From Actinomycetes bacterium (GTDB taxonomy: Bacteria; Actinomycetota; Coriobacteriia; Anaerosomatales; JAJZPX01), in assembly GCA_021811025.1 (NCBI GenBank), contig JAJZPX010000071.1:1-9190 (forward strand): a stretch of 9,190 bases of DNA, written 5' to 3'. Below are positions 6,234 to 9,190 of the stretch, piece by piece. Within the stretch, counting starts at the first letter, position 1. Every line of letters begins with the position of its first letter. Both the position numbers and the translations under genes were made by a program. The notes beneath the pieces were generated by a model that searched no databases, had not been told where the DNA came from, and saw only the letters and a list, made by a program, of their open reading frames with translations.

Positions 6234-7859
6234 TCAGGGGCGCTCCAGGATGGGCCGGATGTCGCTTATCGAGACGATCCCCACGAGGCGCCCCCGGTCC
6301 TCTGGATCGACGACGGGCACGCGGTCGATGTCCAGCCGGTCCATCTCGGCCAGGACCTCGGCGACGGGCTGGGACGGCACCGCGGTCACGACGTCGACGG
6401 ACATGAGCCGGCGGACGGGCGTACGCTTCCACTCGGGCTCGGCGAGCCCCTCGACGTCCTTCAGCGAGACCATCCCGACGAGCCGGCCGCCCTCGGTCAC
6501 CGGGAAGCTCTTGCGCCTGTGCGCGACGACGAACGTCGCGATGAACGCCGCGACGTCGGTGTCGGCGGGAACGGTCACGACGGCGCGCGTCATGATCTCT
6601 GTCACGGGCCGGCGCAGGGCCGCCTCGACGCGTGAGGACACGCTCGGCCTCTGCAGGTGCGACAGCGTCCGCGGCCCGGAGACCGCGTACGCGACGGCCG
6701 CTCCCAGAAGACCCGGGATCACGTAGCCTGGCGCCCCCGTCGACTCCGCGATGAAGACCGCCGCGGTGAGCGGCGTCCCGTAGCCGGCCGAGAGGAACGC
6801 GGCCATGCCGACCAGCGGGAGGAGCGCTCCCGCCTTCGGCACGAGCGGGGCGACGATGCCCCCCGCAGCCGCTCCGAGCGAAAGGAGCGGGAAGAAGCTC
6901 CCGCCGGCGGCCCCGCTCGCCAGAGTGGCCAGCACCGCCCCCGATCGCAGCCCGAACAGCCACAGCGACGGGACGCCCGACACGCCGCCGCTCGTGGTCG
7001 CGTCGATGAGCTGATAGCCTGGGCTCAGCGCGAGCGGGGCGCCGAACAGCGCGAGGCTGGCAGCCCCGCAGATCCCCGTCGCGATGCCTCCCCCCGCCGC
7101 GCGAACGCCGAGCGGCGGGCTGACGCGCTCGGAGACTCGCCGGGCGAGCGCGAGGAGCTGGACGAACAGCCTCGCGACCACTCCGATCACGGCGCCGAGC
7201 AGCACGCTGAGCAGAAGCGTTGCGAGGTCCGGGCTGTAGCTCCTGACCACGGGGAACAACGGCTCCGGGCCGGACAGCGCGACCGCGACGAGGTAAGCGG
7301 TGGCGGACGACAGCACCGAGGGGATCAGCGCCTCCCGGTCGACGTCGTCACGAAACGGGACCTCGAGAGCGAACAGCACTCCCGTCAGAGGCGTCTTGAA
7401 CACCGCGCTCACGCCCGCCGCCGCCCCCGCGGCGAGCAACGCCCGCCGCTCGGACGGCCTCGTCTTCCCTCCGGGCACGAGGGGCTGGAAGCGCCGCCCT
7501 ATCGCGGAGCCGGCGTCCACGGCGGGGCCTTCGAGCCCGGCAGCCCCGCCGAAGCCGAGCGTCGCCATCGCGGCGAGGACCTTCACCGTCACGGACTCCG
7601 GACGCTCCGTCTCCTGGTGGTAGCGACCGATGTACGCCTCCGTGTCGTGCGTCTCCCGTTCCTTGGCGAAGAACTGGAGCAGCAGCCCGGAGAGGGTGAG
7701 GCCGGCGGTGGGGACGAGGACCGCGAGCAGCAGCGTCTGCGGCGTCACCGCGGGCCAGAGCAGGCCGAAGAGCACGTAGCGCACGCCGGACATCACGATG
7801 CCGACGACCCCGCCCACCAGGGGCGCTACGAGCAGCAGCGTTCGTCTCGGCAGCGGCAA
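6234..7859 (-). CDS. ClC-family chloride channel/transporter with C-terminal CBS domain pair
   Basis: Integral membrane protein of 541 residues from the proposed start. ClC proteins are dimers that move Cl- or other anions, as channels or as H+-coupled exchangers. Many hydrophobic helices fill about residues 8-410. The GREGP-type motif reads GLEGP (108-112) and keeps the gating glutamate (E110). The GxFxP-type motif reads GGSFFP (about 318-324), and GTPLTAAVFIAEST matches the helix near the end of the pore domain. Two CBS repeats (about 420-480 and 485-540), each with the VGMVSLKD / VGIVSISD pattern, form a cytosolic nucleotide-sensing module. Three positions depart from E. coli ClC: THDTE (70-74) replaces GSGIP, Val follows FALE where the internal proton Glu lies, and TLSHLQ replaces the central-Tyr SIYxxQL. 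I chose TTG at 7859 because GGGAGG lies 8 nt upstream; the open frame runs back to 8006 but that part is non-hydrophobic and enters the recombinase-like gene. Confidence 0.88.
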   Translation of the reverse strand: MPLPRRTLLLVAPLVGGVVGIVMSGVRYVLFGLLWPAVTPQTLLLAVLVPTAGLTLSGLLLQFFAKERETHDTEAYIGRYHQETERPESVTVKVLAAMATLGFGGAAGLEGPAVDAGSAIGRRFQPLVPGGKTRPSERRALLAAGAAAGVSAVFKTPLTGVLFALEVPFRDDVDREALIPSVLSSATAYLVAVALSGPEPLFPVVRSYSPDLATLLLSVLLGAVIGVVARLFVQLLALARRVSERVSPPLGVRAAGGGIATGICGAASLALFGAPLALSPGYQLIDATTSGGVSGVPSLWLFGLRSGAVLATLASGAAGGSFFPLLSLGAAAGGIVAPLVPKAGALLPLVGMAAFLSAGYGTPLTAAVFIAESTGAPGYVIPGLLGAAVAYAVSGPRTLSHLQRPSVSSRVEAALRRPVTEIMTRAVVTVPADTDVAAFIATFVVAHRRKSFPVTEGGRLVGMVSLKDVEGLAEPEWKRTPVRRLMSVDVVTAVPSQPVAEVLAEMDRLDIDRVPVVDPEDRGRLVGIVSISDIRPILERP

Positions 7860-7867
7860 CGGGCATG

Positions 7868-7877
7868 CCTCCCTTCC
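7868..7877 (-). promoter_or_regulatory. Ribosome binding site deciding the TTG start of the ClC gene
   Basis: GGAAGGGAGG on the minus strand ends 8 nt before TTG at 7859. An ATG one base after it (7866-7864) is in another frame and too close. A GATACT preceded by TGC lies a few bases upstream and is a very weak extended -10 candidate for clc, with no -35. Confidence 0.5.
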
Positions 7878-7941
7878 GCTGCGAGTATCGCACACCCCGC
7901 ACGCGCGGCCGTCGGCTGGGACGACTGAGGACGCGCGAGCG

Positions 7942-8526
7942 CTACAGGAAGAAGGCGGTCCGGGCGAGGCGCTGCTTGCCCCCGGAGAGGAGGCGGAGGT
8001 ACGCACGAGTGGCGGCGAGATCCGGCTGCCGCAGCGCGTCCCGGATCTCGTGCGGGGTGTAGCCGTCCCTCAGGAGCTCGACCGCGAACGAATGCCGCAG
8101 CATCTCCGGCGTCACCCGCCGGGCGATCCCCGCCCTGCGAGCCCTTCGCGCGAGCGCCCGCCGCACGTCCGCGTCACGCAGAGGGCTGCGCTGAGCGGTG
8201 ATGAAGTAGAAGGGGGACGACCCTTCGGGGTCCCACCAGCGGCGGACATCCTCCCAGCGATCCAGCGCGTCGCGCAGGCGCGGCGCGTCCGGCACGAAGA
8301 CGTCGCCGGCGCTCCCCTCGAACCGGATCCCGAGCCGGCCGGCCCTCCTGTCGAAGTCCGCCGTCCGCAATCCAACGGCTTCGCGAACATGCATCCCGGT
8401 CCGCAGCATCAGCAGGTACAGCGCGAGGTCCCGCTTCCCCAGCGGCGTCCTCAAGTCGCAAGCGGCAAACACGGCGTTCCATTCGGACGGCTCGAGATAG
8501 TCGACTGGTCCTCGCCTGTGTGCCAC
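7942..8526 (-). CDS. Tyrosine recombinase-like protein, catalytic domain only, with degenerate active site
   Basis: Protein of 194 residues resembling the C-terminal catalytic domain of phage integrase / XerC-D recombinases, which cut and rejoin DNA through a tyrosine. Box I is recognisable as LLMLRTGMHVREAVGL (R48), and box II as TPEMLRHSFAVELLRDGY (139-156) with the late Tyr in ATRAYLRL (Y176). The family active site is R-K-HxxR-H/W-Y. Here both Arg (R48, R144) and Tyr176 are kept, but the His of HxxR is Glu141, the later His/Trp of LGH is Gln167 (LRQ), and no Lys stands in the beta-hairpin (about 64-79). The N-terminal core-binding domain of about 100 residues is absent and no remnant is seen in frame upstream. 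Strand transfer activity is therefore doubtful; a DNA-binding or accessory role is possible. The GTG at 8526 is the only plausible start before the upstream in-frame stop and lacks a good ribosome site (only GGGGG about 9 nt away). It stands alone, with no excisionase or phage genes nearby. Confidence 0.72.
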   Translation of the reverse strand: MAHRRGPVDYLEPSEWNAVFAACDLRTPLGKRDLALYLLMLRTGMHVREAVGLRTADFDRRAGRLGIRFEGSAGDVFVPDAPRLRDALDRWEDVRRWWDPEGSSPFYFITAQRSPLRDADVRRALARRARRAGIARRVTPEMLRHSFAVELLRDGYTPHEIRDALRQPDLAATRAYLRLLSGGKQRLARTAFFL

Positions 8527-8664
8527 CGCGTCTTGGCCCCCACATCGTTGCAGCTCAGTGGTCTTGGTGACACGCTACCAGAATCTTGCACGGACGGTAG
8601 ACCACGAGTGCCGAACGGCAGCCCGCAACCGGCAGGAGCCGCAGGCGACCGCTCGCGACGACCC
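8527..8664 (-). other. Gap upstream of the recombinase-like gene with nested inverted repeats
   Basis: This 138-nt gap separates the small membrane protein gene from the recombinase-like gene. It holds a 7-bp perfect inverted repeat (8558-8564 / 8599-8605) with a smaller repeat inside, and a 12-base palindrome-like element TGCCGAACGGCA (8609-8620). No T-run follows either, so no intrinsic terminator is called, and no convincing -35/-10 pair is seen. Confidence 0.4.
8558..8605. repeat. 48-bp inverted-repeat element in the leader of the recombinase-like gene
   Basis: GTGGTCT (8558-8564) and AGACCAC (8599-8605) are perfect 7-bp inverted arms 34 nt apart. Inside, TGGT (8565-8568) and ACCA (8577-8580) pair across 8 nt and abut the outer stem. 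An alternative, mutually exclusive pairing is CTACC (8575-8579) with GGTAG (8596-8600). It may be a recombinase or regulator binding site, a structured leader, or chance. Confidence 0.35.
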
Positions 8665-9066
8665 TCACTGGCTCCGCAGCAAGGCCGTCCACACGGTCTC
8701 GACGACGACCCCCACGAAGGTCCCGAGTCCCAGCAGCACCGCGTAGCGCTCCCCGTCGGACGCCGCCCGGCCGAGCTGCACGCCGTCGTCGCTCGCCACG
8801 GCTCGCCGCTGCCCGAACGGGGAGCCTCCCATGAACGGCATGGACGGCGCCTCGCCGGAAGCCGATCCGAGCGCGGACGTGTCGAGCGTCGGCGCGGAGC
8901 CCCCGAGGGCGCGCCACAGCCCCATGGTGGCCACGAACCCGGGCCTGACTCCGTTCGGACCGAACGGCACCCCGCCCACCTCGGCCGTCGCGAGCTGATA
9001 GAGACCGAACGACACGGCCACTCCGAGCGCCAGCACCGCGACGCTCCGGATCGCGAGTCGCATCAT
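8665..9066 (-). CDS. Small protein with two predicted membrane segments, function unknown
   Basis: I do not recognise this family. The product has 133 residues. It has an N-terminal hydrophobic segment (about 5-26, SVAVLALGVAVSFGLYQLA), which could be a signal anchor, a Gly/Ser/Ala/Pro-rich middle (about 30-105) with no cysteines, and a second hydrophobic segment near the C-terminus (about 108-130). The middle would lie in one compartment with both termini on the other side, most likely a small extracytoplasmic domain. The start overlaps the stop of the upstream gene as ATGA, so the two are probably co-translated partners. GAGGAGG (9071-9077) lies 4 nt before the ATG at 9066 and 7 nt before a second, adjacent ATG at 9063, so the true product may be one residue shorter. 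Given its coupling to a DUF4405-like membrane protein, an accessory role in a small membrane complex is a reasonable but untested inference. Confidence 0.7.
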   Translation of the reverse strand: MMRLAIRSVAVLALGVAVSFGLYQLATAEVGGVPFGPNGVRPGFVATMGLWRALGGSAPTLDTSALGSASGEAPSMPFMGGSPFGQRRAVASDDGVQLGRAASDGERYAVLLGLGTFVGVVVETVWTALLRSQ

Positions 9067-9190
9067 GTCGCCTCCTCGGCCGTCTCGACGGACGAGGCTC
9101 GCGAGAGAAGCTTCCGCTGGGCGACCGTGAGCGCCCAGCGCCAGTGAAGGCCGAGGTGCAGCCCGAGCACCGGCAGGAACAGCTTCACAA
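9063..9190 (-). CDS. C-terminal end of a membrane protein, DUF4405-like (cytochrome b561-type) motif, cut by the window edge
   Basis: Only about 41 codons are visible, ending with TGA that overlaps the next ATG. The readable end is a hydrophobic helix, LFLPVLGLHLGLHWRWALTV, then a basic stretch QRKLLSRA and an acidic tail VETAEEAT. The H-x3-HWRW pattern resembles the last helix of DUF4405 proteins, small membrane proteins related to haem-binding cytochrome b561-like domains, where the histidine could be a haem ligand. This frame is chosen over the other two because one has an early stop and the other gives an Arg/Gly/Ala-rich sequence typical of GC-rich shadow frames. The GTG at 9188 is in frame and could be read as a start, but a 41-residue product starting inside a membrane helix is less likely than a truncated larger gene. 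Confidence 0.5.
   Translation of the reverse strand, partial: VKLFLPVLGLHLGLHWRWALTVAQRKLLSRASSVETAEEAT

Noticed and set aside
7860..8006. N-terminal extension of the ClC protein to 8006
   Set aside because: The extra 49 residues are Ser/Ala/Pro-rich, overlap the recombinase-like gene, and the good ribosome site lies after them.
8547..8606. tRNA-like start GTTGCAGCTCAGTGGT on the plus strand, resembling a D-arm, next to the recombinase-like gene
   Set aside because: The closing GAGC of the D-stem, an anticodon arm and a TTCGA T-loop are absent, so it is not a tRNA. It is too short to claim as an attachment-site remnant.

Overview
This is a GC-rich window (by eye about two thirds G+C) in which every gene I can support lies on the minus strand, so transcription runs from the right edge to the left edge. 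The gene set suggests a Gram-positive-type Actinomycetota chromosome, possibly a less-studied high-GC lineage: a VanW/G5 wall-associated protein, a nucleotidyltransferase fused to a phosphomannomutase-like domain beside a CDP-alcohol phosphatidyltransferase, CorA, and a ClC with a CBS pair. No rRNA, tRNA, insertion sequence or CRISPR array is visible. The very long plus-strand ORFs (up to 998 codons) are shadows of the minus-strand genes.

Layout in transcription order (right to left): (1) the last 41 codons of a membrane protein with a DUF4405-like histidine/tryptophan motif run off the right edge and overlap by 4 nt (ATGA) a small protein of about 133 residues with two membrane segments. (2) A 138-nt gap contains nested inverted repeats. 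(3) A 194-residue protein follows that matches only the catalytic domain of tyrosine recombinases and has lost several catalytic residues. (4) A ClC-family anion transporter with a C-terminal CBS pair follows, probably starting at TTG. (5) A tight cluster comes next: a CorA-type metal ion transporter, then a CDP-alcohol phosphatidyltransferase (7-nt overlap, GTG start), then a sugar-1-phosphate nucleotidyltransferase / degenerate phosphomannomutase fusion (4-nt ATGA overlap). (6) After an 88-nt gap comes a VanW-family membrane-anchored protein with a C-terminal G5 domain.

How the genes may work together: CorA, the phosphatidyltransferase and the nucleotidyltransferase are arranged as one translationally coupled unit. 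The phosphatidyltransferase makes a phospholipid from CDP-diacylglycerol, and the nucleotidyltransferase makes an activated sugar, most likely GDP-mannose. Together they suggest envelope lipid or glycan synthesis, and the VanW/G5 protein fits the same cell-surface theme. CorA and ClC are ion transporters with no obvious mechanistic link to it.

I did not find a clearly new multi-gene system. The most notable points are three proteins that keep a family fold but have lost key residues: the phosphomannomutase half (no phosphoserine loop, no DGDGDR loop), the recombinase (no His/Lys catalytic residues) and the ClC (GSGIP serine, central Tyr and internal proton-Glu positions substituted, gating Glu kept).
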